Of a stretch of DNA of 64,000 bases, positions 35,712 to 45,639 are shown piece after piece; positions within the stretch are counted from its first letter, which is position 1; each line of letters opens with the position of its first letter. The position numbers and the translations under genes were made by a program. The notes under the pieces were generated by a model. It had not been told where the DNA came from. It saw only the letters and a program-made list of their open reading frames with translations, and made no database searches. Source of the stretch: Pseudolabrys sp. (GTDB lineage Bacteria > Pseudomonadota > Alphaproteobacteria > Rhizobiales > Xanthobacteraceae); the NCBI GenBank assembly GCA_030655215.1, contig JAURVZ010000074.1:1-64000 (forward strand), written 5' to 3'.

Positions 35712-36182
35712 CTACCACATGTTCAGGACTAAACGCGCCTCATCCGACATGCGGCTCGGGTCCCACGGCGGATCCCAGACAACAGTCACCTTGGTATCCT
35801 TGACGCCGGCCACACTGGAGACGGCGTTTTCCACCATGATCGGCAGTTCCTGCGCCGCCGGGCAGTTCGGCGAGGTCAGCGACATGTCGACATTGACCAT
35901 GCGGTCGTCGGCGATATCGATCTTGTAGATCAGGCCGAGCTCATAAATGTCGGCAGGGATTTCCGGGTCGAACACGGTCTTGAGGCCGGCGATGATCTCG
36001 TCGGTCAGCCGGGTCAGCTCTTCTACCGGCAGGGCCGAGGCACCGCTGATGGCGGCGTTCTCGGCCGGCTTGTCGGCGCTGACCTTGGGTGCAATCGGCC
36101 GCTCGACGGCCGCAGGAGCGGCAGGCGCCGTCAGCTCAGGCTGCATGATCGGCACGGCCGGCTTGTTCATCTCGTCACTCAT
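35712..36182 (-). CDS. sufT: SUF system assembly protein SufT (DUF59/MIP18 family)
   Basis: This is a 156-residue protein with a MIP18/DUF59 domain in the C-terminal 100 residues (TVFDPEIPADIYELGLIY, SLTSPNCPAAQELP and VWDPPWDPSRMS). It helps Fe-S cluster maturation. The conserved Cys of the LTSPNCPA motif is present. The first 50 residues are Ala/Pro-rich and probably disordered. Its ATG overlaps the sufS stop as ATGA. In Agrobacterium the same position is called sufX. Confidence 0.92.
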   Translation of the reverse strand: MSDEMNKPAVPIMQPELTAPAAPAAVERPIAPKVSADKPAENAAISGASALPVEELTRLTDEIIAGLKTVFDPEIPADIYELGLIYKIDIADDRMVNVDMSLTSPNCPAAQELPIMVENAVSSVAGVKDTKVTVVWDPPWDPSRMSDEARLVLNMW

Positions 36183-37414
36183 GAAAAGAACTCCTGCGCC
36201 TTCAGCAGCGATGCCGCCAAGGTGTCGACCTCAGCCTTGGTATTGTACAGCCCGAACGAGGCGCGGCATGTCGCGGTGACACCAAAGCGCGCCAGCAGCG
36301 GCATGGTGCAATGTGTCCCTGCCCGCACAGCGACGCCGGAACGGTCAATGACAGTGGCAATGTCATGCGCATGCGCGCCCTGCATCTCGAAGGAGACGAT
36401 CGGGCCCTTGTTGCGCGCGGTGCCGATGATGCGCAACGAGTTGATGGCGCCCAGTCTCTCTTGCGCGTATTGGGTCAGCGACTCTTCATGGGCGCGGATG
36501 GCGCCCTTGCCGATGGCATTGATGTAGTCGATCGCGGCGCCAAGGCCGATCGCCTGCACGATCGGCGGCGTACCGGCTTCGAATTTATGCGGCGGCTCGC
36601 CATAGGTGACGCGGTCTTCGTAGACTTCGCGGATCATCTCGCCGCCGCCGAGAAACGGCGGCATGGCTTCGAGATGCTGCATCTTGCCATACAGCACGCC
36701 GATGCCTGACGGGCCATACAGCTTGTGCCCGGTCATGACGAAGAAGTCGCAATCGATGTGCTGCACATCAATGTCCATGTGCACAGCGGCCTGCGAGCCA
36801 TCGACCAGCACCGGAATGTTGCGGGCATGCGCCAGCTTGACGACTTCCTTGACCGGCACGACGGTGCCGAGCGCATTCGACATCTGCGTGATCGCCACCA
36901 TTTTGGTGCGCGGCGATAGCAGCTTGTCGAATTCATCGATCAGGAAGTTGCCTTCCTCATCAACCGGCACCCATTTGATCACCGCGCCGAAACGCTCGCG
37001 GAAATAGTGCCACGGGATAATGTTGGAATGGTGCTCCATGATCGAGAGCACGATCTCGTCACCTTCCTTGATGCGCATGCCGCCAAAGCTCGACGCCACC
37101 AGATTGATCGCCTCGGTGGCGTTCTTGGTGAAGATGACCTCTTCCTTGGCGCGCGCATTGATGAAGGCTGCTGCTTTTTCGCGCGCGCCTTCGTAAGCCT
37201 CCGTCGCTTCATTGGCGAGGAAATGCAGCCCACGATGCACATTGGCATATTGCTCGGTGTAAGCGCGGTGCATGCGCTCGAGCACCTGCGTCGGCTTCTG
37301 CGCCGAAGCGGCATTGTCGAGATAGACAAGCGGCTTGCCATAGACCTGCATCGCCAGCGCCGGAAAGTCGGCGCGGATCTTTTCGACATCGAAGATATCG
37401 GCGTGAGCGTTCAT
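36179..37414 (-). CDS. sufS: Cysteine desulfurase SufS (group II)
   Basis: This 411-residue PLP enzyme takes sulfur from cysteine for cluster assembly. Features are YLDNAASAQKP near residue 31, the PLP lysine in MTGHKLYGPSGIGVLYG and the sulfur-accepting Cys in RAGTHCTMPLL. ATG 37414 is chosen because it overlaps the sufD stop as ATGA; an in-frame start at 37432 would lie inside sufD. SufS and the second desulfurase at the head of the operon belong to different groups. Confidence 0.94.
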   Translation of the reverse strand: MNAHADIFDVEKIRADFPALAMQVYGKPLVYLDNAASAQKPTQVLERMHRAYTEQYANVHRGLHFLANEATEAYEGAREKAAAFINARAKEEVIFTKNATEAINLVASSFGGMRIKEGDEIVLSIMEHHSNIIPWHYFRERFGAVIKWVPVDEEGNFLIDEFDKLLSPRTKMVAITQMSNALGTVVPVKEVVKLAHARNIPVLVDGSQAAVHMDIDVQHIDCDFFVMTGHKLYGPSGIGVLYGKMQHLEAMPPFLGGGEMIREVYEDRVTYGEPPHKFEAGTPPIVQAIGLGAAIDYINAIGKGAIRAHEESLTQYAQERLGAINSLRIIGTARNKGPIVSFEMQGAHAHDIATVIDRSGVAVRAGTHCTMPLLARFGVTATCRASFGLYNTKAEVDTLAASLLKAQEFFS

Positions 37415-38721
37415 CCGCGCGTCTCCAGCCATTCCAGCGCGCCGTTCATCAGCGCGTCGCGGAAGCCTTCATGCGTGATTTCCTCGACGGTCTCGCCGAT
37501 GAATGCCTGAATGAGCAAAGCCTCGGCCTGCTTGTCATCGATGCCGCGCGACATCAGGTAGAACTTGAGACCCGGATCGAGTGCACCAGCGGTGGCGCCG
37601 TGGCCACAGACCACATCGTCGGCGAAGATTTCCAGCTCCGGCTTGTTGTAAGCCTCCGCCTCATCCGACAGCAGCAAAGCGCGCGTCATCATCTTTGTGT
37701 CGGTCTTCTGGGCGTGCGGCTTGACCACGATCTTGCCCTGGAAAACGCTCTTGCTCTCATTGTCCAGCACCGACTTGAACTGCTCGCGGCTGGCGCAATG
37801 GCCGGCGGCGTGCTCGATCGTCATCGTCGTGTCGACATGTTCCTTGCTGCGCAGCAGATTGACGCCGCGCAAGCCGCCAACGCTACCCTCGCCCGAGAAA
37901 CGGACAAAACTCTGGTTGCGCACCAGCGAGGCATCGCTGTTGAGCGCGAAGGTGTTGAACTTGACGTTGGCGCCGGCATTCAGAATTAGGCTGGCGACAT
38001 GAAGGCCACGCGTCTGCGTCGCCTTGAAGTAATCGACCTGCGCCTCGTCGCCGATCACCAGTTCAAGTGCCGCATGCACCTGGCTCGTGTTCTGCTCATG
38101 GCTCTCGGCGATGGTGAGCTGCGCGCCCTTTTCGACCACGACCAGCGAGCGGATGAAATTCGAACTCGGCGTGTCGCTTGACGCGAACACCAGATGGATC
38201 GGCCGCTCCAGCACAGTACCGGCTGCAACGTGGATCACCGCGCCATCGCCCATCAGCGCGGTGTTCAGCGCAACGGCGATATCGTCGGTCGGAAACACCT
38301 TGCCGACATGCGCGGCAACCAATGCGTCACCCTTGGCGAGCGCATCGGCCATTGAGCCAATGGTCAGGCCGGCTTCCGGCGACAGATCGGATAATTCCGG
38401 CACGAAGGCGCCGTCAACGAACACAAGTTTACGGCTGACAATGCTGGCGAAAATCTTGCCGGCGTCTTTCGCCTTGGCCTTGCTCGCAGCATCCGGTGCG
38501 CCCGCCAAAGGCAGCGCATCGCGCATCAGCGCACGCAGATCGGTGTATTTCCATTCCTCGACACGGCGATGCGGCAGGCCCTTGGCGTCGAAGCGCTTGA
38601 AGGCCTCGTCGCGCAAATCGGCAACGGCACTACTGCTCGGCAACGCCGCGCGCGTGCGCTCATAGGCGCTGACCAGTGCCTGCTCGGCCGGAGTCTTGAT
38701 GGCGCGAACTTCAGCGTTCAT
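37411..38721 (-). CDS. sufD: Fe-S assembly scaffold subunit SufD
   Basis: This is a 436-residue SufD, partner of SufB in the SufBCD complex. The C-terminal beta-helix core is recognisable: GLRGVNLLRSKEHVDTTMTIEH, QFKSVLDNESKSVFQGKI, PHAQKTDTKMMTRALLLSDEA and VVCGHGATAGALD, each typical of SufB/SufD. It begins 3 bases after the sufC stop and overlaps sufS by four bases, so these are one transcript. Confidence 0.94.
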   Translation of the reverse strand: MNAEVRAIKTPAEQALVSAYERTRAALPSSSAVADLRDEAFKRFDAKGLPHRRVEEWKYTDLRALMRDALPLAGAPDAASKAKAKDAGKIFASIVSRKLVFVDGAFVPELSDLSPEAGLTIGSMADALAKGDALVAAHVGKVFPTDDIAVALNTALMGDGAVIHVAAGTVLERPIHLVFASSDTPSSNFIRSLVVVEKGAQLTIAESHEQNTSQVHAALELVIGDEAQVDYFKATQTRGLHVASLILNAGANVKFNTFALNSDASLVRNQSFVRFSGEGSVGGLRGVNLLRSKEHVDTTMTIEHAAGHCASREQFKSVLDNESKSVFQGKIVVKPHAQKTDTKMMTRALLLSDEAEAYNKPELEIFADDVVCGHGATAGALDPGLKFYLMSRGIDDKQAEALLIQAFIGETVEEITHEGFRDALMNGALEWLETRG

Positions 38722-38724
38722 CGC

Positions 38725-39480
38725 TTATGCCGCCTCGTCGGAATATTGCGCATAGCCCTTGGCTTCGAGCTCAAGCGCGAGCTCCTTGCCGCCGGTCTTC
38801 ACCACGCGGCCCTTCGACATGACGTGCACGACGTCGGGCACGATGTAGTTCAGCAGCCGCTGGTAATGCGTGATGACGATCATTGAACGCTCCGGCGAAC
38901 GCAGCCGGTTGACGCCCTCCGACACGGTCTTCAGCGCGTCAATGTCGAGGCCGGAATCGGTCTCGTCGAGGATCGCCAACCGCGGCTGCAGGATCGCCAT
39001 TTGCAAAATTTCATTGCGCTTCTTCTCGCCGCCGGAAAAGCCGACATTGACGGCGCGGCGCAGATGCTCCTGGCTGACGCCGAGCTTGGCTGACGTCTCG
39101 CGCACCAACTTGAGGAAATCCGGCGTCGAATATTCCGCTTCACCACGCAGCTTGCGCTGCGCGTTCAACGCGGTGCGCAGGAACGTCATCGTGGCGACGC
39201 CCGGCACTTCGACCGGATACTGGAAGGCGAGGAAGATGCCCTTGGCGGCGCGCTCATCCGGCGCCAGCTCAAGAATGCTCTCGCCATCGAGCAGGATGTC
39301 GCCCTCGGTGATGTTGTAGGCATCCTTGCCGGCCAGCACGTAGGACAGAGTCGACTTGCCGGAGCCGTTCGGCCCCATGATGGCGGCGACCTGGCCCTTT
39401 TCGATGGTCAGCGTCAGGCCGTTGAGGATCTTCTTGTCCTCGACCTCGACATGCAGATTCTTGATCTCAAGCAACGACAT
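38725..39480 (-). CDS. sufC: Fe-S assembly ATPase SufC
   Basis: This is a 251-residue ABC-type ATPase that drives the SufBCD scaffold. Walker A is GPNGSGKST at residues 36-44, the signature is FSGGEKKRNEI, and Walker B is LAILDETDSGLD with the SufC-specific aspartate in DSGLD. THYQRLLNYIVPD, with the switch histidine, follows. It begins 41 bases after the small coiled-coil gene. Confidence 0.96.
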   Translation of the reverse strand: MSLLEIKNLHVEVEDKKILNGLTLTIEKGQVAAIMGPNGSGKSTLSYVLAGKDAYNITEGDILLDGESILELAPDERAAKGIFLAFQYPVEVPGVATMTFLRTALNAQRKLRGEAEYSTPDFLKLVRETSAKLGVSQEHLRRAVNVGFSGGEKKRNEILQMAILQPRLAILDETDSGLDIDALKTVSEGVNRLRSPERSMIVITHYQRLLNYIVPDVVHVMSKGRVVKTGGKELALELEAKGYAQYSDEAA

Positions 39481-39521
39481 AAAACTTCTCTTCTCTCTGT
39501 ACTCAGCCCAACTGCGAAGAC

Positions 39522-39736
39522 TTACTCCGCAAGCTCAAGCCGTTTTTCGATACGATCCAACCGGACCTTGATGCTGGCAATATCGCCATGGTCGTGCTCC
39601 TGGATGGTCACAACACCTGAAAGGTGCTGCCGCATCGCAGTCATTTCGACGCTCAAATCGCGCATTGAATGCGCCATCTTGGCCATATCGCCACGAATGG
39701 CACGCAGATGCTCAAGAACAATGTTGTCAGTCTCGC

Positions 39737-39740
<4 letters not shown>
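39522..39740 (-). CDS. Small coiled-coil protein inside the suf operon
   Basis: This is a 72-residue protein whose start ATG (39740) overlaps the sufB stop as ATGA, so it is translated as part of the operon. It is acidic-basic mixed and strongly helical, with heptad-like spacing ([20 protein letters not shown] and [16 protein letters not shown]). It has no cysteines, so it is unlikely to bind a cluster itself. I recall similar short coiled-coil proteins in Rhizobiales but no known function. A role in SUF complex assembly is only suggested by position. Confidence 0.75.
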
Positions 39741-41236
<1,496 letters not shown>

Positions 41237-41334
41237 TCTTCCCTCCGCTCACGGTTTCAAGGACCGCGGGTTGGATCAGTCGGTTATGGTCGGTTCGCTA
41301 CTTGCGTTGCGTACGTCCCTTTGAAATTCGGTGT

Positions 41335-42507
41335 TCAGGCTGCGCGCGCGCCTTTGAGTTCTTGACCCTTAAGTAATGACGAAGCGACGCGCATCCAAGC
41401 AGTTAGCAACAACTCAATCTCGGCCTCCGTGGTGGTCCAGCCGAGACTGACCCGCACCGCGCCGCGCGCCAGATCGGCGTCGGCGGCCATGGCAGCCAGC
41501 ACGGCCGACGTCTGGACCTTGCCGGACGAACAGGCGGCGCCGGATGAAACGGCTATGCCGTTGAGATCGAAGGAGATTATCGCAGTCTCGGCCTTCAGGC
41601 CGGGAACAGCGAACAAAGAGGTATTGGGCAGCCGCGTCACGTTCTGGCCGAAGATGACGGCAGACGGCGTCCGGGCGGCCAGAGCGACCTCAAAGCGATC
41701 GCGCAAGGCGGCCATGCGCCCGGCGTCGGCCTGCCTGGAAAGGTTCGCAGCTTCCGCCGCAGCGCCGAAGCCGGCGATGGCGGCGACGTTCTCGGTGCCG
41801 GCGCGCAGATTGCGCTCCTGGCCGCCGCCGGTGATCAGCGGCGCGGTGACGTGAATGCCGTCGCGGCGCACCAAAGCGCCGGCGCCCTGCGGCCCGCCCA
41901 GCTTGTGTGAGGACAGGCTGAGAAGATCGGCGCCCAAGGCGGCCATATCGCAATCGATGCGGCCGGCGCCCTGCACCGCATCGACATGCAGCAAACCGTT
42001 GGCGGCGTGGACGATCCCGGCAATCGCCGCGATCGGCTGGATGACGCCGGTTTCGTTATTAGCCAGCATCACCGACACCAGCGGCCGCTCGGCCTTGGCC
42101 AAAGCCACCCTCAGCGCGGCGAGATCGACAACGCCATCGCTATCGACGTTCAAGACCTCGACCTGCCCGGCGGCAAAGCGCCCGCCGCTGCGCACCGAGG
42201 GATGCTCGACGCCGGAGACGAACAGCCGGTCCCGCGGCGCCTTGGCGAGGCCTGCTTCCAGAGCCGGCGTCAGCGCCAGCATATTGGCTTCCGTGGCACC
42301 GGACGTGAACGTGACGTTCTTAGGCTCAGCGCCCACCAGGGCGGCAACCTGAACCCGCGCCTGCTCGATGGCCTTGCGGGCGGCACGGCCTTCCGAATGG
42401 ACCGACGACGCATTGCCGGTCAGCCCAAGCGCGGCGCTCATCGCCTCGCGGGCCTCCTGCCGCAACGGCGCGGTCGCATTCCAATCGAAATAGGCACGCT
42501 CAGTCAT
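41335..42507 (-). CDS. sufS2: Cysteine desulfurase, group I (SufS2/IscS-NifS type)
   Basis: This 390-residue PLP enzyme heads the suf operon. The start YFDWNATAPL is typical of NifS/IscS. The PLP lysine lies in SLSSHKLGGPQGAGALV and the catalytic Cys in SSGAACSSGKVQ, a group I arrangement, unlike SufS downstream. In Agrobacterium the operon is reported as sufS2-B-C-D-S1-X-A under RirA and Irr control; the same order is seen here. The region upstream carries an ICE-like box at 42650-42666 and a TATAAT-containing palindrome at 42519-42530. Confidence 0.92.
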   Translation of the reverse strand: MTERAYFDWNATAPLRQEAREAMSAALGLTGNASSVHSEGRAARKAIEQARVQVAALVGAEPKNVTFTSGATEANMLALTPALEAGLAKAPRDRLFVSGVEHPSVRSGGRFAAGQVEVLNVDSDGVVDLAALRVALAKAERPLVSVMLANNETGVIQPIAAIAGIVHAANGLLHVDAVQGAGRIDCDMAALGADLLSLSSHKLGGPQGAGALVRRDGIHVTAPLITGGGQERNLRAGTENVAAIAGFGAAAEAANLSRQADAGRMAALRDRFEVALAARTPSAVIFGQNVTRLPNTSLFAVPGLKAETAIISFDLNGIAVSSGAACSSGKVQTSAVLAAMAADADLARGAVRVSLGWTTTEAEIELLLTAWMRVASSLLKGQELKGARAA

Positions 42508-42518
42508 GGATTCCGCAA

Positions 42519-42530
42519 GTATTATAATAC
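42519..42530. promoter_or_regulatory. Perfect 12-base palindrome just before sufS2
   Basis: GTATTATAATAC is a perfect palindrome containing TATAAT on both strands. It ends 11 bases before the sufS2 ATG. As a -10 box it would put the transcript start only about 7 bases before the ATG and lacks a well-placed -35, so it may instead be an operator or a coincidence. Confidence 0.35.
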
Positions 42531-42649
42531 CGTTAGGGGCTCTCGAGGCTCAAAAAGCTTGCTTTTCGCCCTGCCGACTGTGGTAGAAGCCCGCATCTGC
42601 CCGGCAACTTATAGCCAATGTTGCGGCGGTGCACAGCGGAAATCGTATA

Positions 42650-42666
42650 ATTGGAATAATTCTAAA
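42650..42666. promoter_or_regulatory. Iron-control element (ICE/Irr box) between the suf operon and a hydrolase gene
   Basis: ATTGGAATAATTCTAAA matches 16 of 17 positions of the Irr-binding ICE consensus TTTRGAAYNRTTCYAAA as I remember it. A TATAAT on the plus strand (42646-42651) overlaps its left edge, so a bound protein could block the promoter of the plus-strand hydrolase gene. It lies 143 bases upstream of the sufS2 start and 91 bases upstream of the hydrolase start. Irr control of suf operons is established in Agrobacterium; here it is an inference. Confidence 0.75.
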
Positions 42667-42757
42667 CTAGTGTTCCTTCCGCCCCATCGTCTGGCGAGGC
42701 GCTAAATCCCGAGCCGCGACGGCAAAAGCCGCGCGGTCAGCCAAGTTTGAGGTCGTT

Positions 42758-43420
42758 ATGCCTGAGGTCATTTTCACGGGTCCCGCGGGCCGGATCGAAG
42801 GCCGCTACCACCCGGCGAAGCAGAAGAACGCGCCGATCGCGATCGTGCTGCACCCGCACCCGCAATTCGGCGGGACGATGAACCACGCCATCATTTATCA
42901 GATGTACTACGCCTTCGTGAACCGCGGCTTCTCGGCGCTGCGCTTCAATTTCCGCGGCGTCGGCCGCTCGCAGGGCTCGTTCGACCATGGCACAGGTGAA
43001 TTGTCGGATGCGGCAGCAGCCCTCGACTGGGCGCAGACCATCAATCCGGAAGCCAAGAGCTGCTGGATCGCCGGCTTCTCCTTCGGCGCCTGGATCGGCA
43101 TGCAGTTGCTGATGCGCCGCCCGGAGATCGAAGGCTTCATCTCGATCTGCCCGCCGGCCAATCTCTATGACTTCTCGTTCCTGGCGCCCTGCCCGTCCTC
43201 CGGCCTGATCATTCATGGCGACAAGGATGCCGTGGTGCCGGCCAAGGACGTCAACACCTTGGTCGAGAAGCTGAAGACGCAAAAAGGCATTGTCATCGAG
43301 CAGAAGGTCGTGCCCGGCGCCAACCACTTCTTCGACGGCAAGGTTGATGTTCTTCTCGGCTCGATCGAGCAATATCTCGACAAGCGCCTGAAGACGCCTG
43401 AGCGCAAGCCGGCGGCCTAA
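42758..43420 (+). CDS. Alpha/beta hydrolase, divergent to the suf operon
   Basis: This is a 220-residue serine hydrolase of the dienelactone-hydrolase-like type. The early LHPHPQFGGTMNH motif, FNFRGVGRSQGSFDHG, nucleophile elbow GFSFGA (Ser near residue 109), acid in IHGDKDAVVP and catalytic His in VPGANHFFDG are all present. The substrate is unknown. GAGG lies 5 bases before ATG 42758. It shares its upstream region, and thus the ICE-like box, with the suf operon, so iron regulation is possible. Confidence 0.87.
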   Translation: MPEVIFTGPAGRIEGRYHPAKQKNAPIAIVLHPHPQFGGTMNHAIIYQMYYAFVNRGFSALRFNFRGVGRSQGSFDHGTGELSDAAAALDWAQTINPEAKSCWIAGFSFGAWIGMQLLMRRPEIEGFISICPPANLYDFSFLAPCPSSGLIIHGDKDAVVPAKDVNTLVEKLKTQKGIVIEQKVVPGANHFFDGKVDVLLGSIEQYLDKRLKTPERKPAA

Positions 43421-43441
43421 AGCCTCAAGCGACGTCTCGTA

Positions 43442-45067
43442 TTATTCGGTGGGCGAAAGCGCGCCCGCCCGCGCCGACCAGATGCTATCGGCGGGGCCGT
43501 GCTTGACGCGCCGCGCGGTGACAATCGCCATCCAGGCGAAGCAGAGCGCGCCGATGAAGGCGACAACATCGACGCCGATCGTCGCGGCGCTGCCATGCGC
43601 CCACATGTCGAGCACAGGTAGAGTCCAGGCCAGCAGCGTGGTCAACGGGATCGCCATTGTCGCGACGGCGCAGAGCCACAGCAGTTGCACCGCCGCGCGC
43701 GCCGCGCCTAAGGCGAAGGCGAAGGCGACCGAGCCGAGGAACACTGCATAATAGATGTAGGCGTGCCACGCGTTGAGGTCAGCGACGTGGCCGTGCAGCC
43801 ACTTGGCGGCAACGATGGTCAGCGAAAGGCCCGCGACGCAGCCGAGGCAAACGCCGACGGTCGCGCTACCCAGCAGGCGCGTGGAGCGCGATTGCTCGAC
43901 CTTGCCGCCCTTGCGGGCATTCTTCCTGCGTGTCTCGATCCACAGCAGGTTGCCCGAATAGAACAGCCATGCGCCGGAAAAACCGAGGAAGAAATAGGCC
44001 CACGTAATCGTCCCGCCGCCATACTGCCCGGTGTGCAGGCCGTAGAACGTCTCTGAGGCGCGGCGATCCGGATCCTGACGCGATGGAAGGCTGGCGTCTT
44101 TCAGCACGTCGCCGGTCACGGCGCTGAGCATGACGCCGCCAAGATGGGTATCTCCGACATAGCCACTCTGCGCTCCGGGCACTCGCACCGAAGCGGCTTT
44201 GTCGCCGAAATTCTTGAAGACCAGGAAGCGAGGCTCCAGATCAGGCACCTGCACCTTCAGGCGTTGGAGCAACTGCGCGGGCGGCATCATGGCGCCCGGA
44301 TCGCCGGTCGGCTTTGGCACTCGAAATGGCTCATTATCGAGGTTGTCCAGGATTGCTTGCTTGCCGCCGAAGATGACCTTCTCTTGCGCGGACCAAAGCG
44401 GGCCGCTCAGGCTCAATGCCGTCGCGGTGAGCGCCATCGCAATGTGAAACGGCAGCGCGGCAACTCCGACGACATTGTGGGCGTCCAGCCACATGCGCTT
44501 GAGGTTTTTGCCGACACGTAGCGCGAACAAATCCTTGACGAGCGACGGCAGCAATATGATTACGCCGGCGATCAGCGCGACTCCGTAGAGTAGCGAGACC
44601 ACGCCCATGAAATACGCTCCCCATGGTCTGGGAATCCCGACATGCATGTGGATGTCATTGATGAACTCCGCCAGTTCGGACGGCTCCTCGTGTTTCGCCA
44701 ACAACGTGCCGTCGGGATTGAGCGTTCCCCACCAATGGACGTGCCCGTGCGGCTGCCCCGCCTCATGTGGCTCATCCTCCTCCCACGTCACCCGCGCCGG
44801 TTCGTTCTCGTGTCCGCGCAGATGCAGCTTGATGCCGTCCTTCCGCGCTTGCGGACTCGCGGCGGCAACCAATTCGAGGAGACGGGACGCATTGTCTAAA
44901 GAAACCGCCGCCACTCCCACGGCAGGCGGCGATGCCCAGCGTGCGATGGGCCCCTGAAACATCGTGAGCGCGCCGGCATAGAAAGCGATGAACAGGGCGA
45001 AGCCGCACGTAATGCCGGTCCAGGTGTGAACGGTCTTGTAGTGCTTGACGATCTCGGCGCGGATCAT
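43442..45067 (-). CDS. PepSY-domain membrane protein, siderophore-iron utilisation type
   Basis: This is a 541-residue inner-membrane protein with one helix near residues 17-37 (WTGITCGFALFIAFYAGALTMF), a periplasmic part with PepSY segments, a central helix pair and four more helices in the C-terminal third. Proteins of this architecture (PiuB, FpvG) sit beside TonB receptors; FpvG of Pseudomonas helps reduce and release iron from pyoverdine in the periplasm. A similar role here is inferred from context. Histidines near membrane segments (HKYKTVHTW-like start, HNVVGVAALPFHIAM) could bind heme. ATG 45067 lies 7 bases after the preceding stop. Confidence 0.85.
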   Translation of the reverse strand: MIRAEIVKHYKTVHTWTGITCGFALFIAFYAGALTMFQGPIARWASPPAVGVAAVSLDNASRLLELVAAASPQARKDGIKLHLRGHENEPARVTWEEDEPHEAGQPHGHVHWWGTLNPDGTLLAKHEEPSELAEFINDIHMHVGIPRPWGAYFMGVVSLLYGVALIAGVIILLPSLVKDLFALRVGKNLKRMWLDAHNVVGVAALPFHIAMALTATALSLSGPLWSAQEKVIFGGKQAILDNLDNEPFRVPKPTGDPGAMMPPAQLLQRLKVQVPDLEPRFLVFKNFGDKAASVRVPGAQSGYVGDTHLGGVMLSAVTGDVLKDASLPSRQDPDRRASETFYGLHTGQYGGGTITWAYFFLGFSGAWLFYSGNLLWIETRRKNARKGGKVEQSRSTRLLGSATVGVCLGCVAGLSLTIVAAKWLHGHVADLNAWHAYIYYAVFLGSVAFAFALGAARAAVQLLWLCAVATMAIPLTTLLAWTLPVLDMWAHGSAATIGVDVVAFIGALCFAWMAIVTARRVKHGPADSIWSARAGALSPTE

Positions 45068-45074
45068 GTTGCTC

Positions 45075-45368
45075 TCACGCGAAGAAATAGAAGCGGCAGG
45101 CAAACATCGCCGCGAAGGCGAGCAGGTTCGCCGCGCCCAGCCAGGCCCAAGCTGCGCGACCGCTGCGAAACAGGAAGCAGAAGCCGAACACTGCGATCCA
45201 GACGGACACTTCCAGGTAGCGCATCAGCGAGTAGCGGCCGCCCGGCGCGTTGATGCCCCCCGGCCCCAGATAGGCGTAGAGGCCGATGAGCGAGAAAGCC
45301 AAGCCAAGCCCGAGGATCGCCCCGGCGCTGGCCTTTCCCCACCAGTCGTTACGGAAGTCACTCGGCAT
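45075..45368 (-). CDS. Small membrane protein of the TonB/PepSY cluster
   Basis: This is a 97-residue protein with three hydrophobic helices (about residues 14-33, 49-66 and 73-93). GGAAG precedes ATG 45368, and the gene overlaps the preceding one by 11 bases. I do not recognise it with certainty; small proteins of similar size (annotated as iron transporter or DUF3649-like) occur beside PepSY genes in other bacteria. It probably forms part of the inner-membrane iron module. Confidence 0.72.
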   Translation of the reverse strand: MPSDFRNDWWGKASAGAILGLGLAFSLIGLYAYLGPGGINAPGGRYSLMRYLEVSVWIAVFGFCFLFRSGRAAWAWLGAANLLAFAAMFACRFYFFA

Positions 45369-45636
45369 GTTCGTTCTTCCGCCCAAAGCTGCGGAGAGCA
45401 GCCGAATAAGGAAAGACGAACAAACACACCATCGCAACATGTAACGCGACGAAGAACCCAGCCAACGGCTGCAAGACCGCAATCCATGCGGCCACGCCGG
45501 CCGCCAGCAGAAGGCAGCCGGCCACAAGGGCCGGCCTTCCTGGCAAAGCCCGCGTCAGCCATTTCTGGTTAGGGCTGGCAAGATAGACGCAGGCAGAGCC
45601 CAGAACGGTCAGGGTCAATGCGAGCGTCACGCCCAT
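45358..45636 (-). CDS. Small membrane protein, DUF3325-like
   Basis: This is a 92-residue protein with three hydrophobic helices (about residues 2-18, 34-53 and 59-79) and a short basic link between the first two (SPNQKWLTRALPGRP). The pattern resembles DUF3325 proteins found between TonB siderophore receptors and PepSY proteins, but I judge this from layout rather than a clear signature. It begins 3 bases after the receptor stop and overlaps the next gene, so it is translationally coupled. Confidence 0.72.
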   Translation of the reverse strand: MGVTLALTLTVLGSACVYLASPNQKWLTRALPGRPALVAGCLLLAAGVAAWIAVLQPLAGFFVALHVAMVCLFVFPYSAALRSFGRKNEHAE

Positions 45637-45639
45637 GCT

